From NCBI GenBank assembly GCA_025677835.1, contig JAIXMR010000050.1:105513-169512 (forward strand): a DNA stretch of 64,000 bases. The letters are read 5' to 3'. The DNA is from Sporodiniella umbellata (lineage: Eukaryota; Mucoromycota; Mucoromycetes; Mucorales; Rhizopodaceae). Of the stretch, positions 35,925 to 46,797 are shown piece after piece. Both the position numbers and the translations under genes were made by a program. The notes beneath the pieces are model-generated. The model did not search any database. It worked only from the letters and a program-made list of their open reading frames with translations, and was not told the DNA's origin. Each line of letters opens with the position of its first letter. The first letter of the stretch is position 1.

Positions 35925-37807
35925 ATGATCGAGAACAAGCTAATCAACAAAAATGCATCACTTTTGCTGGTCACTAGTATTGGCTTAGCCTGTTTGTACT
36001 TAGTTGTCCGAAAGAACAATAAAAAGAAAGATGGATTCAAAGATATCCCCTCTGTCTCTTCTATCAGATGGCCCATAGTTGGTAAATAAAAAGACTATGT
36101 TATGCTTGGGTCAACGAGATCCTTAACCTCTGTAATCAGGCCATCTATTATCCATGGGGTCATCTCCTTTCAAACAGATAGATGAGTGGTACAAGAAAAC
36201 AGGACCCATTTTTAAACTTGATGTGGGAAATCAACCATGGGTTGTAGTTTGCGACTCGGATATGGCGTATAAGCTCTTGGTATTGTCAGCCAACACCACA
36301 TCGTCTAGACCGTATCATCGATTTTTAACTGAAACTTTCTCGAAAAAAAACAGGTAGTCTTGAAAAGTAGTTTGATGGTAACACTGACTTTCTTTCAGAG
36401 GTTTGATTTTTTCAGAGCAAGGCGATACTTTTAAGAATAACAGAAAAATTAGTAAGTTTTGTTCCAGAAAAAAAGGGGGATCAAGCGTGTTTAATCAATT
36501 ATTATTATTGCTTTTATCATTGTTTTACAAAATAGTTATAAATTTACTCAAACCAAACTCCATTGATCGATATGCTGAGGTCACAAATTTTGAAGCTGAC
36601 GAACTTGTAAATAGGCTCTCCAAAGCCGCAGAAAAAGGAGAAGCTATCAACCCTGTGCATGATCTAAAGCTGGCATCAACAAACATTGTTTTTCATGTTG
36701 CTTTCGGAAGAAGAATAGACTCAGTTGACGACCCCCTGTATAAAGATGTAATAAATATTACCTATGAGAGTGTACTTTTTGGTGGAGCTACAGGAGATCT
36801 GGGAACTTTTTTCCCTTTACTTTCCTACTTAAACGGCCCATTAGGCTTAGATAAAGCGGCGGAAGACTGGAATAAAAAACGTGACAAGGTATATAAAAGA
36901 CTTATCAACGATGCAATCCAAAGCGATGGACCCTCGTTAGCTAAGGATCTGTTAAAAGAAATGAATGCAAAAATGATTTCTGAAGAGGATCATATTTGCC
37001 TTTTAAGTGAGATTTGTCAAACGGATGTGTAATATGATACTCTCAATAACTTACTTTTATTAAAACAGACGATTTAACCAACGCCGGTTTAGAGACAACT
37101 GCTAATGCCATTCACTGGGCAATGTCTATTCTCTCTCAAAACCTTGAGTGTCAAGCAAAGCTAGCAAAAGAATTTGACGATTGGAAATTGAAAAATCCCT
37201 CGCGCGACGTTCCCAACTTCCACCAAGACCGTGAAAGCTTTCAATACTCTATCTGTGTGCAAAAAGAAATCTTACGACTTCGTCCACCAGCACCTATAGG
37301 AATGCAGCATTACTGTACAGAAGACACAGTTGTTGATGAATATATGATCCCTAAAGGCACTACTTTAATTTATTATCTTAATTCAGCTCAAAGAAATCCA
37401 AAGATATATCCAGATCCTGATGTCTTTAAGCCCGAGAGATTTATAGGCCGCACAGAAAAAATGAGTGACTCGTCTAATGCTAATAACGCCGAAAGAGACC
37501 ATTTTGCTTTTGGCTGGGGAAGAAGAAAATGTCCGGGTATTTACTTGGTAGTCAAATTCGCGTTTTCTATATTTTGTATCTCTAATTTTCTATCTCTCTT
37601 ATTATTATTATTCTCTGTGTACAATAGGCTGAACTGGAGCTTTTTAACTTCTATGTTCGGTTTTTCTCAAAATACACTGTCGAGCCAGAGCTTGATTCAA
37701 ACGGTAAGCCCAAGATACTGAACTCGATGGAGTACGTTGAAGAGGGCCTTGCATCCGCTCCCGCTCATCCATTCGTTCGCATTGTACCTCGTCAAAAACA
37801 AAAATAG
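35925..37807 (+). CDS. Cytochrome P450 monooxygenase
   Basis: Exons 35925..36081, 36140..36353, 36399..36451, 36536..37006, 37069..37547 and 37628..37807 give 517 aa, typical for a microsomal P450. The N-terminus has one hydrophobic anchor (LLLVTSIGLACLYLVV) followed by a basic stretch. Signatures: I-helix AGLETT, K-helix KEILR (E365, R368), PERF, and the heme loop FGWGRRKCPG with Cys453. The 84-nt intron 3 is 3n long and stop-free, so it reads as a false insertion if not removed. For intron 4 the donor GTGAGA at 37007 is the only GT that keeps phase with the I-helix exon. Substrate is unknown; P450s near a decayed copy suggest local duplication. Confidence 0.88.
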
Positions 37808-39095
37808 AAGCCAAAAAAAGGATTTTCGTATAAAATATAGGATGTTTCTTTTTTTAAACGTTGCTTTGTCTTTTGTGAGTTTTAAACTAATCCACAGAAA
37901 CGCTTTTTCAAGAAAAACCAACCCAGATAGTAGATGTATTTTATTTAGTATTAGCAAACAGTAATACTACACATTTGCTGTCCAAAAAAAAAAAAATGCT
38001 TACTGTCTTACGTGATGAGATAGTTAAAGAGATCTCATATACTAAATCGAACGCCCTGACTGTAGATACCAAATATAGTCGCGTATAACAATAAACAGAT
38101 AGGTTACCTATAGTCTTTTTTTTAAGTTTGGTAGCAGTTTTAATGTTAATAGTCAACCTTCGTCTTTTCTCAAGATGTCTTGGGCTCTTTCGTGCTAGGT
38201 ACCACGAAGCCCTTTTAGCAAAAACGAAGCGTTTAAACTTTAAACATTAAAGAAATTTAAAAAACTAAGAATCAGATAATGCTTATTAACTACCCATTTG
38301 GATATATTTTGAAGAATGAGTCACAAAATCGATTTAGAAGATTTTAACAGGTTACAGCCAATGTTACAATATGAGCACAAGTACTGGGTGAGCGCAAAGA
38401 GGGATTACAATAGGTTGCTACACAGTAAAGTTATTTGGACAAACCTCCAGATCTATGAGATAGTTTGAAATTTATTGGCAAAAAAGAAAATGCCGCTTTG
38501 GTTTAGCTATATTGGTTTTGTGTCTTACAATCGAAAAAAATTTTGCGAAAACTAAAGGATATACATAACTGCCTTATTTGCGTTCTATAAAACGGCTTAT
38601 CGTTGGTAAACAAAAAAAAAAAAAAAAAGAAAAAAAGCGTCAACTTTAACATCTTGTTCTCATTTTTGACTGTTTTAGAGTAGATCACATATCCTAAGTG
38701 ATAGGCTTCATTATACAACAAACTGATAATCTGAGTTTAGAGACCGGCCTCATATACAAACTTTGCATAAACGTTTGTTGTTTGCAATCCTGGTTTGGCG
38801 CACTAAGTTTTCATGAGAAGTGATAAAGTCTCTGCATAAAGACCATATCATCAGTTTATAACAGAAATTCACTCTAAAAACAACAGGTAGAGCAAAAGAA
38901 ATAAGGAGCCAGACTAAACAGTGTATAAAGGTTAGTCAACATGGTTTTATCTTTTAGAACAATAAAAAAACAAAGCACATATTTCATTCGCTAAGAGTCT
39001 GTATGAGGTACTCAAAAACCGAAAACAATCCAAGGCCATGTTGTTGTATCTTAGAAGTACGAAAAATAAAGGTCTATGTTAAACACGAAAACTTT
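37808..39095. other. AT-rich spacer after P450
   Basis: About 1.3 kb with no supported gene. A bulged hairpin occurs at 38182-38212. Short frames are unconvincing. Confidence 0.5.
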
Positions 39096-39530
39096 ATAAG
39101 TTTAGCTGATATGATCGACACAATATAATGATAAGTTTTCATTATTTCTCAATACTCTGATGCTAGTTAAAATAGTACAAGAATTTAACGAGTGAAAACC
39201 AATTAGTTTTACACGTAGCGCTCTCGACTTTTATCAAGATCATGAAAGCTTACTTTATATTATTTTTATTCAAAACCAAGTAATGCGTATATGCCCACCT
39301 ACTCCTCTTAGTCTCCCCGGTCTCTGTACGAAAGAAACACATGTTCTCTAATACATGTGGTACGTACAGTGCTTTAACTGTATTGTTTTTGAAAGTATTC
39401 TCAATGGATACATACACGTCTGATTGGCTGAAATGGGCTTATTTAACTTTTACACAGTTTTTTATGTCCAAGCCTACTGCTCAAACTGTAGCTGGTTTGC
39501 AAGAAAAACCAACAAAGAAAAAACTATACG
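39096..39530 (+). pseudogene. Decayed cytochrome P450 copy
   Basis: Bases 39171-39359 align codon by codon, without gaps over about 65 codons, with the exon-5 K-helix region of the intact P450 at 35925-37807. Roughly a third of residues agree, including FYQDHES versus FHQDRES and PPTP versus PPAP. Two stop codons lie in that frame: TGA where the intact gene has Trp, and TAA where it has Glu. The ExxR Glu is replaced by Gln. Just upstream, similarity continues after a 2-base deletion. Downstream, a stretch resembling the P450 last exon starts at about 39421 (GGCTGAA.TGG, then LFNFY-like), but the acceptor AG is lost and the heme-binding region is absent. It is therefore a relic, about 1.6 kb after the intact gene. 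Confidence 0.8.
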
Positions 39531-42500
39531 GATTAAATAAAAGTGGGGTAGTATACTCTCCTGTATGCAGCAGATATATGTTTATTCTTAACAGGTGATG
39601 AAACAGTTGAATTCTTTTTTTTTTTTTATAAATTCTGAAACACAAACGGTTGCTTATCTGTTTAGAAATAGTCAGGCTAGCCAAGTTAAGTTATTTCTGA
39701 ACGAATTAGTATGCTTGCTGCTATTTATACTGCTCTATAAAACAAGTCCATAGCAAGCAAAAAATATGCGGGATACAAAAGGCTCGCTGTTACATAGAAT
39801 ATATAAGTTTAGTGGCTATACAAGATCCGAATAGATGCTAGTTTTTTGGTTGTTTAAAAGAGCTATACATACGTATGTATAGATATGGCAATAGACTGTG
39901 ATACAGAAGCATAACCATGTATTTCCTAGAGTTAAGTAGAGGTGTTGACATATGTGACATTAAAAAACACAATGCATATATCGATGTATAAACAAAACCG
40001 TATAGCTAATGGAAACCTCAATATTTTCTGGAAAAAACATAGTGCCTGTTTTGGTACTTTGCACTTCCAAAAACCATATACAACTTTCAATTTTCTCTAA
40101 GCGCAGCCATATAAGATGGCTATCTTAAATAGTAAGATCACTTTAGTCTTTTAGTACTATATATGTTTGTATACATAAAGCAGACTCAAATATGTTACGA
40201 TGAACAGTTTATGACTCTAAGTAAGGTTCATTTAGCAACCCAAGGCATATTTTTACTGTATTCAATCAAACTTTTTTAAATGTCTAAAATTATTTGGGAA
40301 ACACCAAGTCTAGCGGTTAAATTCTATATACAGCTACTTTTTCTTAATTCATAATAAACAATGGGCCCTATACAATTTACTTTTCAACAATTTTTTTTTA
40401 TAAAAAACGCAGTAGGAAACGCTTTTCTCCTTCAGCCTTAATAATTGATAGAAGACATATGTTTTAAAGAGCATTTACTATATATGTAACGTTTTTTGGT
40501 TTCCGTATTTCCAGTATGGTCATCATTATTAGTTTTCAACTAAAGAAAACGGATTGAATAGACAGAGGCTTAAAACGCGTGATATATATGGCGATTACTC
40601 GGCTTTAGCTTTAAATGATGCAAAAGCACAACGATTTCTCAGATGACACTTCTTTATTTCATGCATAAGCCTTTCAAAAAGCAAGTAAAAGCGAAGGAAT
40701 ATACTGAACCATATGATTAGTACCCTAAACTGATCAGCACTTTTTAAGTAAAATTGTAGTAGACAACAAATTTATTAAGTTCTTATTTCATTGGGATGAG
40801 TGTATACATTGTGTCAAAAGGCTATGTTGTAAGCCGTGTTTTGTCTACATATCGGTTTATGCATTAGCATAGTCAAAGCTGTATGCAGTTCGGCTATGTT
40901 AAGACGCCAAAAAAAAAAAAAAGTCGACTTGAATAGAGCTTGATGAATATTTTGAAATTGTGTTGCTTGTAAGCAAGCAATCAAACTTTAAATACTGCAG
41001 CATACGCATAAAATAACAGGCTTAATGTATGCTATTGGGTTTCTTTTCTACATATTCACGTGTTTCATATCGGGATGATGTTGCTGTATAAGTGCATCAT
41101 TGTAAACACATACTTTGACTACTCAACAAAGTTTGGTATGGCTGAATGGTATTTTTTTTTTTTTTTAAAGAAAAAAGAAAAAACAGCAAAACTTTTTAAT
41201 AACAGAAAAGAGTTGCAGTGCATATTAACCGCCCAAAAGTTATCTTTGGTTTTCGAACTATTGTGTGAATGTGTTAAGTTTATTAAAATAATAAGTAGAA
41301 AGCTTTTTGGGAGTGTAGTGATCGTACTGGTTTTAGCAAGACGACCGAGCTGGCTCGTACAAGTAACAATAGTATGTTGAAAGCCATGTACATTTAATTT
41401 AATGAAGAAAAAAAAAAACTGCTTGTACTAATGAAATCACCGTGCTATATCCAGCGATTGGGGTTTATTAAATTAAAAAAAAAAACTACTACTATACAAC
41501 TTCATAAAGTACTGGTTGTGAGTTACTGGTTGAAAAAAAAAAACTGTATGCATTGTTACAAAATACACTCTTTTCTTTTATGGAAAAGTTTAGCTCATAA
41601 AATAATGATGGGTCAAAAAAGACCTCAAAATGATGTAACGCCTTCTTTCTCTTTTCACAGTTGTCAGAGCAAAGACTCACTATAGTGAAAATAAAATGAA
41701 AAAGGGTCTGTAGCGCTCAGCAAGTCTTTGAGAATTTTCAAGAAAGCGTACAGTTTATTTTAAAATACTTGTTCAATACGAGTTATCAGTTCCAGAAAAT
41801 CATCCCAAATTGTTAATTTGATGTTTCCATGTTTTTTTTTTAGCAAGGAACATTATGTAACTTGAATCCTATCATCCAGTAACCATCTAACAGTCATGTG
41901 CTCACTTTACTAGTTAATAATAATACGCATACTTTCATTAATGAAAACAATACCCAAGCTAGGAAAACACTTCAGATTAAGGAACATATAGTCTGAATAA
42001 ACTATGATAGCTACCTTTTGGAGCCTGTGTGAGAGCATTCTCTTATATATATGCTCTAGAAAACGCTTTAGGGCCCCAGAATAAAAAAAATGTCTCTCTT
42101 AATACAACTGGCTTTTAAGCTTCCACTAGAAGAGTAAAGATTGACAGGTTCATTTCGCTGTAACCGCTGGTCGTACTGCTCAATAATGAATCTTGTTTTG
42201 TTTTCCGCTGGCCTACTACGCGAATTATATATCAATGAATGTTGAAATAATTTCGTATACACTTTGACATGCACGCGTCAAAGTAAAGGCTTTAGGCACC
42301 ATGTGCTAATACAAGACGGTAATGAAAACCGCCAACATAATGCGTTTTCACGTTTCAAAGGAGACGCAAGAAAAGACGATTATATTATTTTTATAGTGTA
42401 AAACAATTGGCTGTGAAATGGAACAGCTTTAAAAAACAATCAAATAAAAGGCCTCGGGCCCTGAATTGCACGAGCTTCATGTAGAGTAAATCAGGAGGTT

Positions 42501-44213
42501 ATCTATTTCCTTGAAAGTCTGTAGTTGTTTCCAAATGAGAACACACATTTGCCACTCTGGAAAAGCAGGGTTTTTTTTTTTTTTTTTTTTTTGCAGGCAT
42601 ATACTATTTTCATACTGTTTGACAAAGTTAATGGTTTTTTTTTTTTTTTTTTTTTTTTTGGCTGATAAATTTCATGAAACATAAAGCGATTCGGGTAACA
42701 GTGTCTATATGAGCCAAGAGAAACTTTGTAAGTATCTATACTCTAGGAGTTTCTATACGTTTTTCAATCGCTTTTTCAAAAAAAAAAGTTTTTATTAAAA
42801 GTAAAACAGTCCGAGGAAAAGGTCACCTAATACAAAAATTTTTTTTTAGTGTGGACTTGGAATTGCTATTTGAAAATGTATAAAAAGAGGAACTCGACTT
42901 TGAGCGAGTTTTCCTTCAACTGATTTCATATAAAAAGGTAATTACAAAAATACAGGTTATTGTTTATATCCATGATGAATGCTTCGCCGCCCCAGGCGGA
43001 AATGATACATGTCGATAAAACACGCAAGCTATACCCTTTTCTGACAGTTTGAACAATAACCTATTCATAATTGAAAGGATTCATTTTTATTAACTGTGAT
43101 ATTATTCTTTTAGAAAGCATGTTGTGCACTTTTGAATGAAAGAAATAAACAAGCCGAATTTATCTACAACCCTTTCTGTTCTTTTTGTTTTTCTTATTGT
43201 CTGTAAATGTAAGTACTTGTAGCGTGTGTGTATATGAGTGTGTACTATATGACTTGTTGTGATGAGCAAAAAACATTCCATGCTAACACGGATTCATGAT
43301 GACCGAGAGCGTGTTTATTTTCAACCTGAATACAAGTCATATAACCAAAATGAAAAATTTCACGATTGTTTATTAATATCGTTTTAAAATATAGAATGTA
43401 AGTTTTCTTTATCTTTCAATACCAGATCTAGCCGATGTGGCTGTATATAACTTTTAAATGAATAAAACAATCAAAACTTTATGTCAAATTTTACTGCCTT
43501 TCCTTAAAAATAAGTTTGGTTTTCAGCCTTGGATTTTTAAGAAAAATTTTCACACCAATAAAAAAGAAAGGCCGTCTTATTAGATTTTTTTTAGTTTATT
43601 CCCGTGATATGGTACTGTAGAACAAGAAAATTCTGAGACGTATCACTTCTACATCGGATTCACATGTCTCTTTTTCGTTTCAATGACAGTGTCAAGTGTC
43701 TGCAGGATGACAAAACTTTATTGGTTTTAGCTAGCAGCATTTGAACGTGTTTGATGCGTATGTCCTGTAAGAAGAATGTTCGGCTGTAACAACCAGTATT
43801 AACTGCTGCTGTCAACAGCTATGTAACCGGATGAGATATAACAATGTACTTGCTCTATTTATGTTTTCTGCTTAAAAAGTTTTTTTTCAATAATGTGGAG
43901 CGAGTTCTTATCCTGTTTGTAGCTCTTTTTCTTTTATAGGAAACGATGATTTCATGGACAGCTGCATCCTTTGTACTTAGCAATCTTGTAAATAAAATGA
44001 ATAACGAAAACACTAGTCAAACGAACGTCTTAAAATACAATCAGGACGGCAAAGGGGCTCTCTCTAAGCATCCTTGTCTGGGTTCATATTTTAGCTTTGT
44101 TAGCTTTGATAGTCTAAGCGTCGTTTTTTTTTTTTTTTTTTTTTTTTTCAAAAAAAAACCTTTTCTCTCACTCCCCTCTCTCACCTGAACAGATCTGTTT
44201 CGTTCTTTCCCCC
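39531..44213. other. Long gene-poor AT-rich region
   Basis: About 4.7 kb without a supported gene. Frames at 41060-41380, 41431-41685 and 43946-44188 are homopolymer-containing and lack protein-like composition. Homopolymer tracts occur at 42571-42592 and 42634-42659, and a TATAAAAAG lies at 42880. I recognise no transposon proteins, terminal repeats or RNA genes. Confidence 0.5.
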
Positions 44214-44221
44214 TATATAAA
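44214..44221 (+). promoter_or_regulatory. TATA box of sulfate permease gene
   Basis: TATATAAA, 108 bp upstream of the ATG and followed by a pyrimidine-rich 5' leader. Confidence 0.6.
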
Positions 44222-44328
44222 CCGCTTATCTTTTCCCCTCAATTTCCCTTTTCTTGTTTTTTTTTTTTTTTTTTTCCTTTACACAAATATACATATCATT
44301 TCCCGTTACTTCATCTTTTTAGTTTTTA

Positions 44329-46522
44329 ATGTCTACTTTTTATGCTGATATCCCTCTGCCCACATACACTCAACAAGCACAAAAACAAGTGCGAGATCTA
44401 CCGCATTGTGCGAAATCATATATACAGGACATGTTTCCTATTGTTCATTGGCTACCGAAATATAACTGGATCTGGTTTTCAGGCGATTTGATTGCTGCGA
44501 TCACGGTTGGGACACTTGTCATTCCTCAAAGCTTAGCATATGGTAGAGAATAATTATAAATGTGTGTATATAGTAGGCAGGTGAACTAATGGGCTTTTCA
44601 ACTTTAGCAACAATTGCCAATCTTCCTCCTGTGTATGGAATCTATACAAGTTTTGTTGGGATTATCATTTACCCTCTATTTGGCACATCCAAAGATGTGA
44701 GCATTGGTAAACTAACCTACTGGAAAAAGAAAGAAAAGGAAAATTATCTGACTTTTTTTTTTTTGTTTTTTTGAATATTTTATGGTAACACAGGTGCTAG
44801 TGCCATTGTTTCATTGTTGATGGGTCAAATCGTTGCAAGCTTTACAGCTTCACCACAGTTTATAGCGGGCGAATGGACCTACAATGAAGCATGTACACTA
44901 CTTGCATTATTTTCGGGAATCATTCTTCTAGGTCTTGGAGTGCTTCGGCTAGGCAGTTTGTTTCATTTTATATCGCAGCCTGCTATTACAGGGTTTATGG
45001 CTGGCAGCGGTCTAACGGTTATCATCAATCAATTCAGTAAAGTGTTTGGTATAACAGGCATTAATACGACTGAAGCTCCTTACCTCATATTTGGAAAAAC
45101 ACTGATCGCTTTGAACCGAACCACAGTAGATGCAGCTTTTGGATTGACATCACTTGCCTATTTATATGCCATCAAATACCTCTCGCTAGCCTTACTGAAA
45201 CGATACCCACAATATAGCCGTTTTATTTTTTATTTCAGTTCAAGTCGAAGCATTGTGGTGATTGTATTCAGTGCGCTTATATGCTTTATGATTAATCATT
45301 TCGGCCAGTTTGAAACCAGCCCATTTCATATTATGGGTCATATTCCACCAGGATTTCGTGAAATGGCGGTACCCAAGATAAAGAGCGATATGCTGTCTTA
45401 TCTCTCAACTGATCTGATTGGGTTGGTTGTTTTGATCGTGATGGAACATGGCGCGATCTCTACTAGCTTGGGTAAAGTAGCTGACTACCGCGTGAATATG
45501 AACCAAGAGGTGTTCGTGGCTGGACTAGCGAACGTGTTTGGGTCCTTCTTTGGTGCCTACCCCTGCACTGGCGCCTTTTCTCGTACGGCGGTGATGTCCA
45601 AGTCTGGAACACGCACGCCTCTTACCAGTTTCTTTGTGGGCTTGATTATCATCCTTGCTGTCTATCTGTTTATGCCTGCCTTTACGTATATACCCAGCGC
45701 CTCTCTGGCAGCTGTTATTGTACATGCTGTCTCGGACTTGATTGCAGGTCCCAAGGTCTGGAAGCGCTTCTGGGACGTGCACCCCACCGAACTCCTGGTG
45801 TTTGCTCTGTCTTATGTGATTGCGTTGTTCACGCGTATTGACGTGAGCGTGTATGTGCCTGTGGTTGTTTCTCTTGTGGTGCAGCTCTACCGCGTGGCCA
45901 AGCCCAAGCATGCCTTTTTGGGACTTATCCATGGCCAATGGCTGCCTATGAACCATCCGGGCTGGAAGGACCACGTGACCGAAGATCAGTCCTTGATTTG
46001 TTTCCAGCCACAGGAGAATATAGTGTTTGAAAACGCATCCTACCTATTTCAACAACTGACAGACCAAGTGAAATACACGACCCGACAAGGGCAGCCTTTG
46101 TCAGAAAAAGTGGGAGATCGGCCCTGGAACTTTGAAGAGAGCAAAGATGACAGCAACCCTGTTCTGGAGGCGGTCGTGCTGGATTTATCGGGGTACATCA
46201 AATGGACTATACTGGGATGCAGTGTTTGATAGACACTATCGGGGCGGTAGAGCGCTATGTTGGGCATCCTGTGCCCTGGTATATTGTCCCGGGGTACTCG
46301 AGTACGGTACACAAATGCTTACTGTTCACTGGGCTGGCCACACAGCGAAGACATGCACATGGTTTTCATTCGGATCTAGTCAAAGATACAAAGAGCGAAC
46401 GGATAGAGTGTTCAGGAGTCCAGTACGCTTCTCCCTATTTTTTTGTATCCGTCACAGAGGCTATCCAGACTGCTTTACAGGAAAAAGGCAGAATCAACCT
46501 TAGAGCCTCCACTGTTTCTTAG
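44329..46522 (+). CDS. SLC26/SulP sulfate permease with a one-base frame break
   Basis: Plasma-membrane sulfate transporter of the SulP family. Exons 44329..44542, 44581..44706 and 44794..46522. The transmembrane part is intact: IPQSLAYGELMGFSTLATI is the SulP signature, followed by about a dozen hydrophobic segments and GAYPCTGAFSRTAVMSKSGTRTPLT. The C-terminal STAS domain starts VLEAVVLDLSG. There, a run of four G at 46190-46193 puts the rest out of frame; the next frame continues VHQMDYTGMQCLIDTIGAV to a stop at 46520-46522. As written, the protein ends about 10 residues later at 46227. One more base would give about 689 aa, the normal length. An intron cannot explain it. A homopolymer read error is the simplest reason, but a real loss is possible. 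Confidence 0.85.
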
Positions 46523-46797
46523 CATACTTTTTTTTTTTTTTTATTAAAATAATAGACAACTTAAAAGACCTAGAAAAACGCTTGTTCTATAAAAAGAAAA
46601 GTGGACCCTTTTTTCTTTTTTTTTTTTTTTTTTTTGAAGAGCTTTAAAGTGGCCTGATTTTTTATATGCTTAAAATAAATAAAAAAAAAAAAAAAAAAAA
46701 AAAAAAATAGCTGCAAGTCACCAATAAAGAAAGAGAAATTTCAATTTTTTTAATTCTTCCATTTCTTCTTTCTTCCCTTCAGCTTTGTACATACACC

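Noticed and set aside
43946..44188. 80-aa + strand frame upstream of the sulfate permease
   Set aside because: Ends in poly-Phe/Lys from homopolymers and overlaps the permease promoter region.
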